45,958 nucleotides of DNA. Origin: a bacterium (GTDB lineage: Bacteria; Krumholzibacteriota; Krumholzibacteriia; LZORAL124-64-63). The stretch spans positions 1 to 45,958 of the forward strand of contig JAHJTW010000299.1 of assembly GCA_018829565.1 (NCBI GenBank). Direction: 5' to 3'. How positions within the stretch are numbered: position 1 is the stretch's first letter; each line of letters begins with the position of its first letter. The position numbers were made by a program, and so were the translations under genes. Below the pieces are notes generated by a model that was given only the letters and a program-made list of their open reading frames with translations, was not told the origin of the DNA and ran no database searches. Positions 8,982-17,695 of this stretch are shown piece after piece.

Positions 8982-11825
8982 GTGTCCCTCATCCTGGTCG
9001 ACGGCTCCGCCCTTGTCTACCGGTCCCATTACGCCTTCGCCAACCGTCCCCTGACCTCTCCTTCGGGCGAACTGACCTCGGTGGCCTTCGGCTTCTTCAG
9101 CTCCGTCCTGCGGTTGATCGAGGACCGCGCCCCGACCCACCTGGCGGTGGTTTTCGACCTGCCCGGCAAGAACTTCCGGCACGCGATCTTCCCCGAGTAC
9201 AAGGCCCATCGCAAGCCCATGCCCGAGGAGATCGTCGAGCAGCTGCCCCGCCTGCGGGAACTCCTGGATGCGTGGGGAGTCCCCGTCCTGGAGAAGGAGG
9301 GAGTCGAGGCGGACGACGTCATGGGCACCCTGGCCCGGCAGGCGTCCGCAGCCGGGCAGCAGGTCTGGCTGTACACGGGCGACAAGGACTTCATGCAGCT
9401 CCTCGACGGGAACATCGGCATGCTGAAGCCGGGCCGGAGGGGGGACGAGATCACCGTGCTGGAGGCGGACGACGTCCGCCGGGAGTACGGCCTGGAGCCG
9501 GCCGAACTCATCGAGGTGTTCGCGCTCTCGGGTGACAAGGCCGACAACATCCCGGGCGCCCCCGGGATCGGGGACAAGACGGCCCTCAAGCTCATCCAGG
9601 ACTTCGGTTCGCTGGACGGGCTTTTCGACGCCCTCGAGGCGAGCAAGCTGACTCCCCGGCTCAAGCGGGTCATCGGGGAGAACCGGGATCAGGTGTATCT
9701 CTCGCGTGAACTTTTCACCATCCGCACGGATGTGGACCTTCCCGGCTCGTGGCGCGATCTGCGCACGGTGCTGCCCACGGGGGACGAGGTGTCCGCCCTG
9801 CTCCAGGAGCTGGGATTGCGCCGGGTGCGGCAGCTCGTCGACCGCCTGGCCGTCGCCTCCCCGGACCCGGGGACGGGCGGCGAGGCCGGAGTAGCGTCCC
9901 CCGGTCCGGACCCTGCTCCGCCAACGGAACCTGCCCCTGCGGCGGCCGACTCCTGGGCGGGGAGGCGGCGCGCCCGCGGTTACGAACGCCTGGCGGACCT
10001 CGCCTCGCTGGAGACCTGGCTCGGTGACATGGATCCGGAGGCGCCCCTGGCGATCGACACCGAGACCGATGCGTTGCGGAAGGACACGTGCCGGCTCGTC
10101 GGGATCAGCCTGGCCGGCAGCGCGCGCGAGGGCCGGACGCTGCCGCCGGCCTACGTGCCCGTCCTCTGGAGGGAGGAGGACGACCACGGGGGTGCAGGCA
10201 CCCTCTTCCCGGAAACTTCGGTCCGTTCCCGTCTCGAGGAGGTCAGGTCCGTCCTGCAGCCCTTCCTGGCCGGGTCGAACCTGAAGGTCGGGCAGAACCT
10301 GAAGTTCGACGAGTGGATCCTGGAGCGCCACGGTTTCCGGCTCTCGGGACCCCGGTTCGACACCATGCTGGCCTCCTACATCCTCGATCCCGGCCGGCGC
10401 AGCCACGGGCTGGACGACCTGGTCCTCGATCTGCTGGGCCACCGCATGATGCCTTACGCCGAACTGTTCGCTCCCGGCGACAAGTCCCGGGACATCCTCG
10501 CGGTCGACCCGGACCGGCTGGCCCTCTACGCCGCCGAGGACGCCGATTACACCCTGCAGCTGTTCGTCAGGCTCCAGGAAGAACTCCGGACCGAGGGGAT
10601 GGAGGGACTGTTCCGGGAACTGGAGATGCCGGTGGCCCGGGTTCTGCTCGTCATGGAACGCAACGGGATCATGATCGACCGCCCCTTCCTGGCGGAACTG
10701 CGGGAACGCTTCGAGGCCGAACTCGCGGAGTACACCCGCCGCATCCACGAACTGGCCGGCGAGGCCTTCAACATCCAGAGTCCGAAGCAGCTGGGCGTGG
10801 TCCTCTTCGAGAAGCTGGGCCTCAAGCCCCTCAAGAAGACCGCCACGGGCTGGAGCACCGACGTGGACGTCCTGACCGCACTCGCCGAGGAGCACGAGCT
10901 GCCCGCGCTCATCCTCGAGTACCGCCAGATCGCCAAGCTCCAGAACACCTACGTGGAAACCCTGCCCGACCTGGCCAATCCCGACACCGGCCTGATCCAC
11001 ACGTCGTACAACCAGGCCGTCGCCGCCACCGGCCGGTTGTCCAGTTCCGATCCCAACCTGCAGAACATCCCGGTGCGGACCGAACTGGGCCGGCAGATCA
11101 GGCGGGCCTTCGTGCCCCGGGCCGAGGACCACCTGTTCCTGTCCGCGGACTACTCCCAGGTCGAACTGCGCCTGCTGGCCCACCTCGCCGACGACCCGGG
11201 TCTGCAGCAGGCCTTCCGCGACGGGGCCGACGTCCACCGGCGGACCGCCGCTCTCATCGCCGGGGTCGGCGAGGACGAGGTCACCGCCGGGATGCGCAGC
11301 CGAGCCAAGGCCATCAACTTCGGCGTCATCTACGGGATGGGCGCCCGCGCCCTGGCCCGTCAGATCGGCGTCAAGGTCGCCGAGGCGGCGGAGTTCATCG
11401 ACACCTACTTCCGGACCTACCCCGGGGTGCGGGCCTTCATCGAGGCCACCAAGGAAGCCGCGCGGCGCGAGGGCTCGGTGGCCACCCTGCTCGGCAGGCG
11501 GCGGCTGCTGCCGGACATCCAGTCGGCGAACAACCGCATCCGCAGCTTCCAGGAACGGGTCGCGGTGAACACCCCGATCCAGGGGACCGCGGCCGACCTG
11601 ATCAAGCTGGCCATGGTGCGGATCCAGGACGGCCTGGACGCCTCGGATCTGCGCGCCATGCTGTTGATGCAGGTGCACGACGAGCTCGTCCTGGAGGTGC
11701 ACCGCGGGGATCTGGCGTTCGTGGAGGACCTCGTGCGGACGGGCATGGAGGGGGCTCTCGACCTCAAGGTCCCCCTGGTGGTCGACATCCACACCGGGCG
11801 CAACTGGGCGGAGGCCCACGGATGA
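8982..11825 (+). CDS. polA: DNA polymerase I
   Basis: Repair and Okazaki-maturation polymerase. The 947-aa protein has three domains. The N-terminal 5'-nuclease (from SLILVDGSALVYRSHYAF, with EADDVMGTLA and SGDKADNIPGAPGIG) spans about 1-290. The 3'-5' exonuclease keeps its first metal pair, D359 and E361 in DTETDAL, so proofreading appears intact. The family-A polymerase has motif A DYSQVELRLLAH with D723, motif B RSRAKAINFGVIYG near 772 and motif C QVHDELV with H899/D900. The GTG start at 8982 has AAAGG eight bases upstream and starts exactly at family homology. The frame is open much further left, into nadD, which is not coding. It overlaps coaE as ATGA. Confidence 0.95.
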   Translation: MSLILVDGSALVYRSHYAFANRPLTSPSGELTSVAFGFFSSVLRLIEDRAPTHLAVVFDLPGKNFRHAIFPEYKAHRKPMPEEIVEQLPRLRELLDAWGVPVLEKEGVEADDVMGTLARQASAAGQQVWLYTGDKDFMQLLDGNIGMLKPGRRGDEITVLEADDVRREYGLEPAELIEVFALSGDKADNIPGAPGIGDKTALKLIQDFGSLDGLFDALEASKLTPRLKRVIGENRDQVYLSRELFTIRTDVDLPGSWRDLRTVLPTGDEVSALLQELGLRRVRQLVDRLAVASPDPGTGGEAGVASPGPDPAPPTEPAPAAADSWAGRRRARGYERLADLASLETWLGDMDPEAPLAIDTETDALRKDTCRLVGISLAGSAREGRTLPPAYVPVLWREEDDHGGAGTLFPETSVRSRLEEVRSVLQPFLAGSNLKVGQNLKFDEWILERHGFRLSGPRFDTMLASYILDPGRRSHGLDDLVLDLLGHRMMPYAELFAPGDKSRDILAVDPDRLALYAAEDADYTLQLFVRLQEELRTEGMEGLFRELEMPVARVLLVMERNGIMIDRPFLAELRERFEAELAEYTRRIHELAGEAFNIQSPKQLGVVLFEKLGLKPLKKTATGWSTDVDVLTALAEEHELPALILEYRQIAKLQNTYVETLPDLANPDTGLIHTSYNQAVAATGRLSSSDPNLQNIPVRTELGRQIRRAFVPRAEDHLFLSADYSQVELRLLAHLADDPGLQQAFRDGADVHRRTAALIAGVGEDEVTAGMRSRAKAINFGVIYGMGARALARQIGVKVAEAAEFIDTYFRTYPGVRAFIEATKEAARREGSVATLLGRRRLLPDIQSANNRIRSFQERVAVNTPIQGTAADLIKLAMVRIQDGLDASDLRAMLLMQVHDELVLEVHRGDLAFVEDLVRTGMEGALDLKVPLVVDIHTGRNWAEAHG

Positions 11826-12418
11826 AGACCGTGGCCGTGACCGGACCCATCGCGGGCGGCAAGTCCACCTTCACCCGGCTGCTCGCGGCCGGGGGAGCGG
11901 CGGTCCTCGACGGGGACGCCCTCGGACACGAGGTGCTCGAGATTCCCGAGGTCAAGGACGCACTGATCGGGGCCTTCGGGCCGGAAGTGGTCAGGAACGG
12001 TCAGGTCGACCGCAAGATCCTGGGCGACATCGTTTTCTCCGGTCCGGACAAGCTCCGGGAGCTGAACGCCATCACCCACGAGGCGCTCGCGGACCTGTTC
12101 CGGCGACGGCTGGATCTCCATGCCCGCGCGGGAGCCCATGACCTTGCCGTCCTGGAGGCGGCCGTTTATTATCTTTTGCCTTCCCCGGTCCCTGTGGATA
12201 TGGTGGTCACCGTGACCGCGCCGGCGGACATCCGCCTGCAGCGGCTGCTTGCCCGGAACGGGAGCGACCCCGTCGCCGCGGCGGCGAGGATCGACGCCCA
12301 GGCGGACATGGAGCGGGGCTGGGCATCCGCCGACCTCGTCGTGGTCAACGACGGCGAGCCCGCGAAGCTGGAGGAGGCGGCTCGGCGGGTCCGCAGCCTG
12401 CTGGGCCTGGACCCCTGA
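11822..12418 (+). CDS. coaE: Dephospho-CoA kinase
   Basis: Phosphorylates the ribose 3'-OH of dephospho-CoA, the last step of coenzyme A synthesis. The 198-aa product has the family length. Its P-loop GPIAGGKST is at residues 8-16 (GGIGSGKS is more usual). D-G-D-x-L-G-H (DGDALGHEV), used for CoA binding, follows, and a lid region with DMERGWASADLVVVNDG lies near the C-terminus. It overlaps the polA stop by four bases and is followed 28 bases later by prfB. Confidence 0.92.
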   Translation: MKTVAVTGPIAGGKSTFTRLLAAGGAAVLDGDALGHEVLEIPEVKDALIGAFGPEVVRNGQVDRKILGDIVFSGPDKLRELNAITHEALADLFRRRLDLHARAGAHDLAVLEAAVYYLLPSPVPVDMVVTVTAPADIRLQRLLARNGSDPVAAAARIDAQADMERGWASADLVVVNDGEPAKLEEAARRVRSLLGLDP

Positions 12419-12446
12419 TCGGACAACCCGGAAGTAGGATGACGAC

Positions 12447-13572
12447 GTGAGAGAGACGCTGGACAGGATCAAGGAAGCGGAAGAGACCCTGGCCTCCCTC
12501 AAGGAGGGTCTTTGACTACCCGGGCCTGTGTGTCAAGCTGAAGGCCTGCGAGGCCAGGCAGTCCGCTCCCGAGTTCTGGAGCAACCAGGAGGAGGCGGGC
12601 AGGGTCGTCAAGCAGGTGCGGTCGCTGAAGCAGTGGATCGAACCCCTGGAAGAGGCGAGCCGGCTGGCGGAGGACCTGAACGTCCTGCTGGAGCTGGCCA
12701 TGGAGGAGGAGGACGAGGACTCCGCGGCCGAGGCCCTCGTCCAGGTCGCCAAGCTGGAGAAGCTCGTCGAGCAGCTGGACACGCGGTTCCTGCTCAGCGA
12801 CCCCGACGACGAGCGCGGGGCGGTCATGGAGATCCACCCCGGGGCGGGCGGCACCGAGAGCGCGGACTGGGCCCAGATGCTCCTGCGGATGTACACCCGG
12901 TACTTCGAGCGCGAGGGCATGAAGTTCCAGACTCTCGACCTGCAGGCGGGTGAGGAGGCCGGCATCAAGACCGCCGTCCTGGAGATCGACAGCCCCTTCG
13001 CCTACGGCTACCTCAAGAGCGAATCGGGGGTTCACCGGCTGGTGCGGATCAGCCCCTTCGACGCCCAGAACCGGCGCCACACCAGCTTCGCCTCGGTCTT
13101 CGTCTATCCCCTGGTGGAGGACGACGTCGAGGTCGAGATCAATACGGCCGACCTGCGGGTGGACACCTTCCGCGCCCAGGGCGCGGGCGGCCAGCACGTG
13201 AACAAGACGGACAGCGCCGTGCGGATCACGCACCTCCCCACCAACACGGTCGTGGCCTGCCAGAGCGAGCGGAGCCAGCACCGCAACCGGGAGAGCGCGA
13301 TGACCATGCTGCGGGCCAAGCTCTACCAGCAGATCCTGCTCGCGCGGCAGAAGGAGCGGGACGCCATCGAGGCCGAGAAGATGGAGAACGCCTGGGGCAG
13401 CCAGATCCGCTCGTACGTCCTGCAGCCCTACACCAAGGTCAAGGACCACCGCACCGACCACGAGACGGGCAACGCCACGGCGGTGCTCGACGGCGAACTC
13501 GAAGGCTTCACCGACGCCTACCTGCGCTGGCTGGGCGCCCGGAGCCGGGACCAGAAGACGGGCGGCGCCTGA
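12447..13572 (+). CDS. prfB: Peptide chain release factor 2 (programmed +1 frameshift)
   Basis: Terminates translation at UGA and UAA. It is encoded in two frames. GTG 12447 opens a 22-codon segment ending ...LKEGL and then an in-frame TGA at 12513-12515. The rest is read +1 from GAC 12514 (DYPGLCVKLKACEARQ) to the stop at 13570-13572, giving about 374 aa. RF2 identity is shown by the SPF anticodon tripeptide in VRISPFDAQNRRHTSF and the catalytic GGQ in GAGGQHVNKTDSAVRITH. A TAGGA ribosome site lies upstream of the GTG. A gene finder that ignores recoding would start it falsely at about 12616. The prfB-lysS order matches E. coli and many other bacteria. Confidence 0.95.
12501..12516 (+). promoter_or_regulatory. 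prfB +1 programmed frameshift site
   Basis: In frame 0 the codons read AAG GAG GGT CTT TGA C. This has the three known elements: an internal Shine-Dalgarno-like AAGGAGG just upstream, a slippery CUU, and a UGA followed by C. Low RF2 lets the ribosome slip +1 and make RF2, so the factor autoregulates. The layout matches the E. coli site, with GGT replacing TAT as the codon before CTT. Confidence 0.95.
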
Positions 13573-13605
13573 CCCGACGCGACCGCCGGATCCGGGAGTT
13601 GTAGA

Positions 13606-15132
13606 TTGGAACACAACGACAGCAATCAGCACGAGGACACGGCGGACCGGGAGGGCGGGCAGGACCTGCACCCGCTGATCGCCGCACGTCTGGAGAAGAT
13701 GGACGAGCTCGGCGCCGAGGTCCCGCTCTATCCCTACTCCTTCGACCGGAGCCATACGAGCCTGGAGATCCGCGAGGGAGAAGGGCCCCTGACGGCGGAA
13801 GGGGTCAAGGTCCGCTACCCCGGCCGCATCATGGCCAAGCGGGGTACGGGCAAGACCCTGTTCGTTCCCGTGCAGGACGAGTGGGGCCGCATCCAGGCCT
13901 ACTTCAAGAAGGACGACCTGGGGGAGGACGCCTTCCGCCGCATCCAGAAGCTGATCGACATCGGCGACTGGATCGGGGTGGAGGGGACCCTGTTCCGGAC
14001 CAGGACCGACGAGCTGAGCATCCACGTCACGGACTTCACGTTCCTGGCCAAGGCCATCCGGCCCCTGCCCGAGAAGTACCACGACCTGAGCCTCGAGAAC
14101 AAGAGCCGCAGGCGGTACCTCGACCTGGCCATGAACCAGGAGAGCCGCGACCGTTTCAAGCTGCGCAGCTCCATCCTCCGCGACGTCCGCAACTTCTTCG
14201 ACGCCGAGGGATTCCTCGAGGTCGAGACGCCCGTCCTGCAGCCGCTGTACGGGGGCGCCACCGCCCGCCCGTTCACGACGCACCACAACGCCCTGGACAT
14301 GACCCTCTACCTGCGGATCGCCGACGAGCTCTACCTCAAGCGGCTGATCATCGGCGGGCTGGAGAAGGTCTACGAGATCGCCAAGGACTTCCGCAACGAG
14401 GGCATGGACCGCACGCACAATCCCGAGTTCACCATGCTCGAGTGCTACGCGGCCTACTGGGATTACCGGGACATGATGGACCTGACCGAACGCCTGGTCC
14501 GCCGGCTGGCCGGGAACTTCGGGACCGACGGCCGCCTGCAGTACGGCGAACACCAGCTCGACTTCTCGCAGCCTTTCCGGCGCGTCACCTTCATGGGGGC
14601 CCTGGCGGAAGCCGTGGGCCGCGACCTCATGGTCGTCCCGACCGACGATCTGGCCGTTCTCGCCCGGGAGAAGGGCGTCGAGCTGAAGAAGGGCATGGGC
14701 CGGGACAAGATCCTGGACGAGCTGTTCAGCCTCCTGGTGGAGCCCGGCCTGATCCAGCCGACCTTCGTCATGGATCACCCGCAGGAACTGTCGCCCCTGG
14801 CCAAGGCCCACCGCGACCACGAGGGCCTGGTGGAGAGGTTCGAGCTCTTCGTGGCGGGCTTCGAGCTGGCCAACAGCTTCAGCGAGCTCAACGACCCCCG
14901 CGAGCAGCGCCGGCGCTTCCTCGACCAGAAGGCCCTTCTGGAAGCCGGGGACGAGGAGGCCCAGCAGCTGGACGAGGACTTCCTGCAGGCCATGGAGCAC
15001 GGCATGCCCCCGACCGGGGGCATGGGCCTGGGCGTGGACCGGCTGATCATGCTGCTGGTGGACACCAACAACATCCGGGACGTGCTCCTCTTCCCGCACA
15101 TGAGGCCCGAGGTCTCGACGGACGCCGGGTGA
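13606..15132 (+). CDS. lysS: Lysyl-tRNA synthetase, class II
   Basis: Charges tRNA-Lys. The 508-aa product has the N-terminal OB-fold anticodon-binding domain (about 60-170, with GRIMAKRGTGKTLFV). The class II catalytic core carries motif 2 (KDFRNEGMDRTHNPEFTMLE) and motif 3 (GMGLGVDRLIMLL). The TTG start at 13606 has GGGAG seven bases upstream; no ATG or GTG fits better before the first conserved residues. The acidic N-terminal extension of about 25 residues is unremarkable. The lolC/E start follows one base after the stop. Confidence 0.95.
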   Translation: MEHNDSNQHEDTADREGGQDLHPLIAARLEKMDELGAEVPLYPYSFDRSHTSLEIREGEGPLTAEGVKVRYPGRIMAKRGTGKTLFVPVQDEWGRIQAYFKKDDLGEDAFRRIQKLIDIGDWIGVEGTLFRTRTDELSIHVTDFTFLAKAIRPLPEKYHDLSLENKSRRRYLDLAMNQESRDRFKLRSSILRDVRNFFDAEGFLEVETPVLQPLYGGATARPFTTHHNALDMTLYLRIADELYLKRLIIGGLEKVYEIAKDFRNEGMDRTHNPEFTMLECYAAYWDYRDMMDLTERLVRRLAGNFGTDGRLQYGEHQLDFSQPFRRVTFMGALAEAVGRDLMVVPTDDLAVLAREKGVELKKGMGRDKILDELFSLLVEPGLIQPTFVMDHPQELSPLAKAHRDHEGLVERFELFVAGFELANSFSELNDPREQRRRFLDQKALLEAGDEEAQQLDEDFLQAMEHGMPPTGGMGLGVDRLIMLLVDTNNIRDVLLFPHMRPEVSTDAG

Positions 15133-15133
15133 G

Positions 15134-16378
15134 ATGGACTTCTCCGGCTACATCGCCAGGCGGTACCTGCGCAGCCGGCGCCACAGCCGGTTCCTCAGCC
15201 GGGGAAGCTTCACCGCGGTGACCGGCATCGCCATCGGGGTGATGGTCCTGAACATCACCCTGGCCGTCATGAACGGCTTCCACGCCGAGATGCGGCGGAC
15301 CTTCGTCGAGAACATGCCCATGATCTCGGTGATCACCAGCGAGCCCGAGGGGTTCCTGGAACTGGGCCGGACCATGGACCTGATCGGCGCCGTCCCCGAG
15401 GTCACCGGCGTGGCCCCCTTCATCCGGCAGGAGGTCCTGGTCAGCGCCGCCCGCAATCTCGGACCCCCGCGACCGCAGGCCGGCGTCACCTGGGGAGTGG
15501 ACCCCGACCTGGTGGACGAGGTCCAGCCCCTGAGCCGGTACCTGGTTCCCGAACCCGCCATCCTCGCCTCCCTCGCCGGGGGGGAGACGCCGCGCGCGAT
15601 CCTCGGGGTGGATCTGGCCAACAACCTCTACACCGCCATCGGCGACACCGTCATCCTGACCTCGGTCAACGGGGAGATCGACCTGGCCGACATCCAGGCG
15701 GTCAGCGGGAAGTTCGTCGTCAGCGGCTACTTCGACACCGGCATGTACGAGTTCGACAGCCGTTTCGTGTACACGGGCCTCGATGCGGGACGCGCCTTCT
15801 TCGGCTACGCGCCGGGAGGGGCGTCCATGATCGGGGTCAAGGTCGCGGACGTCATGCGGGCCGACCGCGTGGCCGACGCCATCGTCGACGCCCTCGGTCC
15901 CCGGTTCCACGCGACCGACTGGATGGCCCTCAACCAGAACCTCTTCCAGTGGATCAAGCTGGAGAAGATCATCATGGCGCTGCTGCTGGGAATGATCATC
16001 CTGATCGCGGGCTTCAACATCATCGGCATCCTCACCATGATGGTCGGGGAGCGCCGGCGGGAGATCGGCATCCTGCTGGCCATGGGGGTGCAGCGGCGGC
16101 ACGTCATGGGGATCTTCCTGCTGAACGCCCTGTGGCTCGGAGCGATCGGCGTGGGGATCGGCTGCGGCCTGGGGCTGGCCGGGATCTGGTATCTGGACGC
16201 CCACGGCATATCCCTGCCCGGGGACGTCTACTTCGTGGAGACCGTGCCGGTGCTGCTGCAATGGCTGGATTTCCTGCTGGTGGCCGGCGTGAGCCTGGTC
16301 ATGGCCGTGCTGGCCGGCCTCTGGCCCAGCTGGGAGGCCTCCAACCTGAAACCCATGGAGATCATCCGCTACACGTGA
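15134..16378 (+). CDS. lolE: Lipoprotein-releasing ABC permease (LolC/LolE family)
   Basis: Inner-membrane permease that extracts outer-membrane-bound lipoproteins and hands them to LolA. The 414-aa product begins with the family-typical YIARRYLRSRR and a first membrane segment (GIAIGVMVLNITLAVMNGF). A periplasmic MacB-like domain follows (about 45-270). Three C-terminal helices of the FtsX fold come next (MALLLGMIILIAGFNIIGIL, then about 325-345 and 375-400). Only one permease gene is adjacent, so it may act as a homodimer (LolF-like) or have a partner elsewhere; LolC and LolE cannot be told apart here. lolD follows after 28 bases. Confidence 0.88.
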   Translation: MDFSGYIARRYLRSRRHSRFLSRGSFTAVTGIAIGVMVLNITLAVMNGFHAEMRRTFVENMPMISVITSEPEGFLELGRTMDLIGAVPEVTGVAPFIRQEVLVSAARNLGPPRPQAGVTWGVDPDLVDEVQPLSRYLVPEPAILASLAGGETPRAILGVDLANNLYTAIGDTVILTSVNGEIDLADIQAVSGKFVVSGYFDTGMYEFDSRFVYTGLDAGRAFFGYAPGGASMIGVKVADVMRADRVADAIVDALGPRFHATDWMALNQNLFQWIKLEKIIMALLLGMIILIAGFNIIGILTMMVGERRREIGILLAMGVQRRHVMGIFLLNALWLGAIGVGIGCGLGLAGIWYLDAHGISLPGDVYFVETVPVLLQWLDFLLVAGVSLVMAVLAGLWPSWEASNLKPMEIIRYT

Positions 16379-16406
16379 GCGGTTTTCGCCCTGACGGGGG
16401 AGCTCG

Positions 16407-17108
16407 ATGAAACCGGTACTCGGCGCCCAGGGGGTGGCCAAGATCTTCCCGCGCAGCGACGGCGACCTGACCGTCCTGGCCGCTTGCGACCTGCTGGTGG
16501 GGCCGCAGGAAGCGGTGGCGATCACCGGCGCCAGCGGGTCGGGAAAGAGCACCCTGCTCAACATCCTCGGGGGTCTCGATGCGCCGACTTCCGGCTCGGT
16601 GACCCACGAGGGGTGGCCCCTGGACTTCGCCGACCATGCCGCCCTGACCCGCTGGCGGTCCGAGGTGGTCGGCTTCGTCTTCCAGTTCCATTTCCTGTTG
16701 CCCGACTTCACCGCCTTCGAGAACCTGCTCATTCCCCTGCGGGGGCGCCGGCGCATCACGGCCGCGGACCGGACGCTGGCGATGGAGTTCCTCGAACGCA
16801 TGGGCCTCGCCGACCGCGCGGATCACCTGCCGGGGGAGATGTCGGGCGGCGAGCAGCAGCGGGTCGCCGTGGCCCGGGCCTTCATGAACCGGCCCCGGGT
16901 CGTGCTGGCGGACGAACCCTTCGGGAACCTGGACAAGGAAATCGGCGCGCGGCTGGGGGATCTCCTGTTCGAGATGCGCCGGGACCACGGCACGGCCCTG
17001 GTGATCGTGACCCATGATTCCGCGCTGGCGGGGCGGGCGGATCGCCGCCTGCACCTGCACGGGGGACGCCTGGCGGTCGCCGGGGGCGGAGAGGAGGGCC
17101 TGCGGTGA
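16407..17108 (+). CDS. lolD: Lipoprotein-releasing ABC transporter ATPase LolD
   Basis: ATPase of the Lol extraction complex, working with the preceding permease. In the 233-aa product, Walker A is GASGSGKST at about 44-52. The Q-loop reads VFQFHFLLPDFTAFEN, a LolD hallmark. The signature is MSGGEQQRVAVARA, Walker B is VVLADEPFGNLD and the H-loop is VTHD. A good ribosome site (GGGGGAG) precedes ATG 16407. Its last four bases (GTGA) contain the mcsA start, tying Lol expression to the protein-quality-control genes. Confidence 0.92.
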   Translation: MKPVLGAQGVAKIFPRSDGDLTVLAACDLLVGPQEAVAITGASGSGKSTLLNILGGLDAPTSGSVTHEGWPLDFADHAALTRWRSEVVGFVFQFHFLLPDFTAFENLLIPLRGRRRITAADRTLAMEFLERMGLADRADHLPGEMSGGEQQRVAVARAFMNRPRVVLADEPFGNLDKEIGARLGDLLFEMRRDHGTALVIVTHDSALAGRADRRLHLHGGRLAVAGGGEEGLR

Positions 17109-17695
17109 AGTGCCAGCATTGCGGAAAGAAGGAGGCGACCGTCCACCTCCTGGAGATGATCGAGGGACGGCGCCGGGCCCTGTGGCTCTGCGCGGACTGC
17201 GCCGAGGTCGAACAGTGGCGGCGGATCGGGAACGTCGGCCGGAAGGGCCCGGGCGGGGACGATGACGATCCGGGGGAACGCGGGCTGTTCCGTGGTCCCG
17301 AGGATCTGGGCCACGAGTCCGATTCCCTGACGGGCTTCCTCGGCCAGGACGCCTTCGTCGGGGCCTCGGGAGAGGTCGCGGAGCCCGCCTGTCCCCAGTG
17401 CGGGTACGTGTGGGCGGATTTCCAGAACACGCACCGGCTGGGTTGTGCGGCCTGCTATGTGGCTTTTCGGCCGCGCCTGCTGCCCATGCTCGCGGGATTC
17501 CATCGCCACGCCTCGCACCTCGGCAAGGTGCCGCCCTCCCGCGACGGCCGGGGCAGCGTCCTGGTGGAACTGACCAAGCTGCGGGTCGCGCTGGAGAAGG
17601 CCATCGCCGCCGAGGATTTCGAGAAGGCCGCAGCCCTGCGGGACCGGATGCGGCAGCTGGAAAGCGGCGCCCCCCCCCGGGAGGAGGCCGAATGA
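17105..17695 (+). CDS. mcsA: McsA-like zinc-finger/UVR-motif protein
   Basis: Adaptor/activator that in Bacillus binds the arginine kinase McsB and the unfoldase ClpC. The 196-aa product has four CxxC pairs (C3/C6, C29/C32, C96/C99, C114/C117), consistent with two zinc sites. A C-terminal UVR helix hairpin (LEKAIAAEDFEKAAALRDRM) is also used by UvrB/UvrC and the ClpC middle domain. A low-complexity Gly/Asp linker separates the zinc modules. The GTG start overlaps the lolD stop (GTGA) and the stop overlaps mcsB (ATGA), so mcsA and mcsB are translationally coupled. Order and architecture match Firmicute mcsA, though identity beyond the motifs looks low. Confidence 0.9.
   Translation: MKCQHCGKKEATVHLLEMIEGRRRALWLCADCAEVEQWRRIGNVGRKGPGGDDDDPGERGLFRGPEDLGHESDSLTGFLGQDAFVGASGEVAEPACPQCGYVWADFQNTHRLGCAACYVAFRPRLLPMLAGFHRHASHLGKVPPSRDGRGSVLVELTKLRVALEKAIAAEDFEKAAALRDRMRQLESGAPPREEAE

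Noticed and set aside
12513-12515. In-frame TGA in prfB as a disabling mutation
   Set aside because: It lies in a complete, conserved +1 frameshift signal, so it is regulatory.
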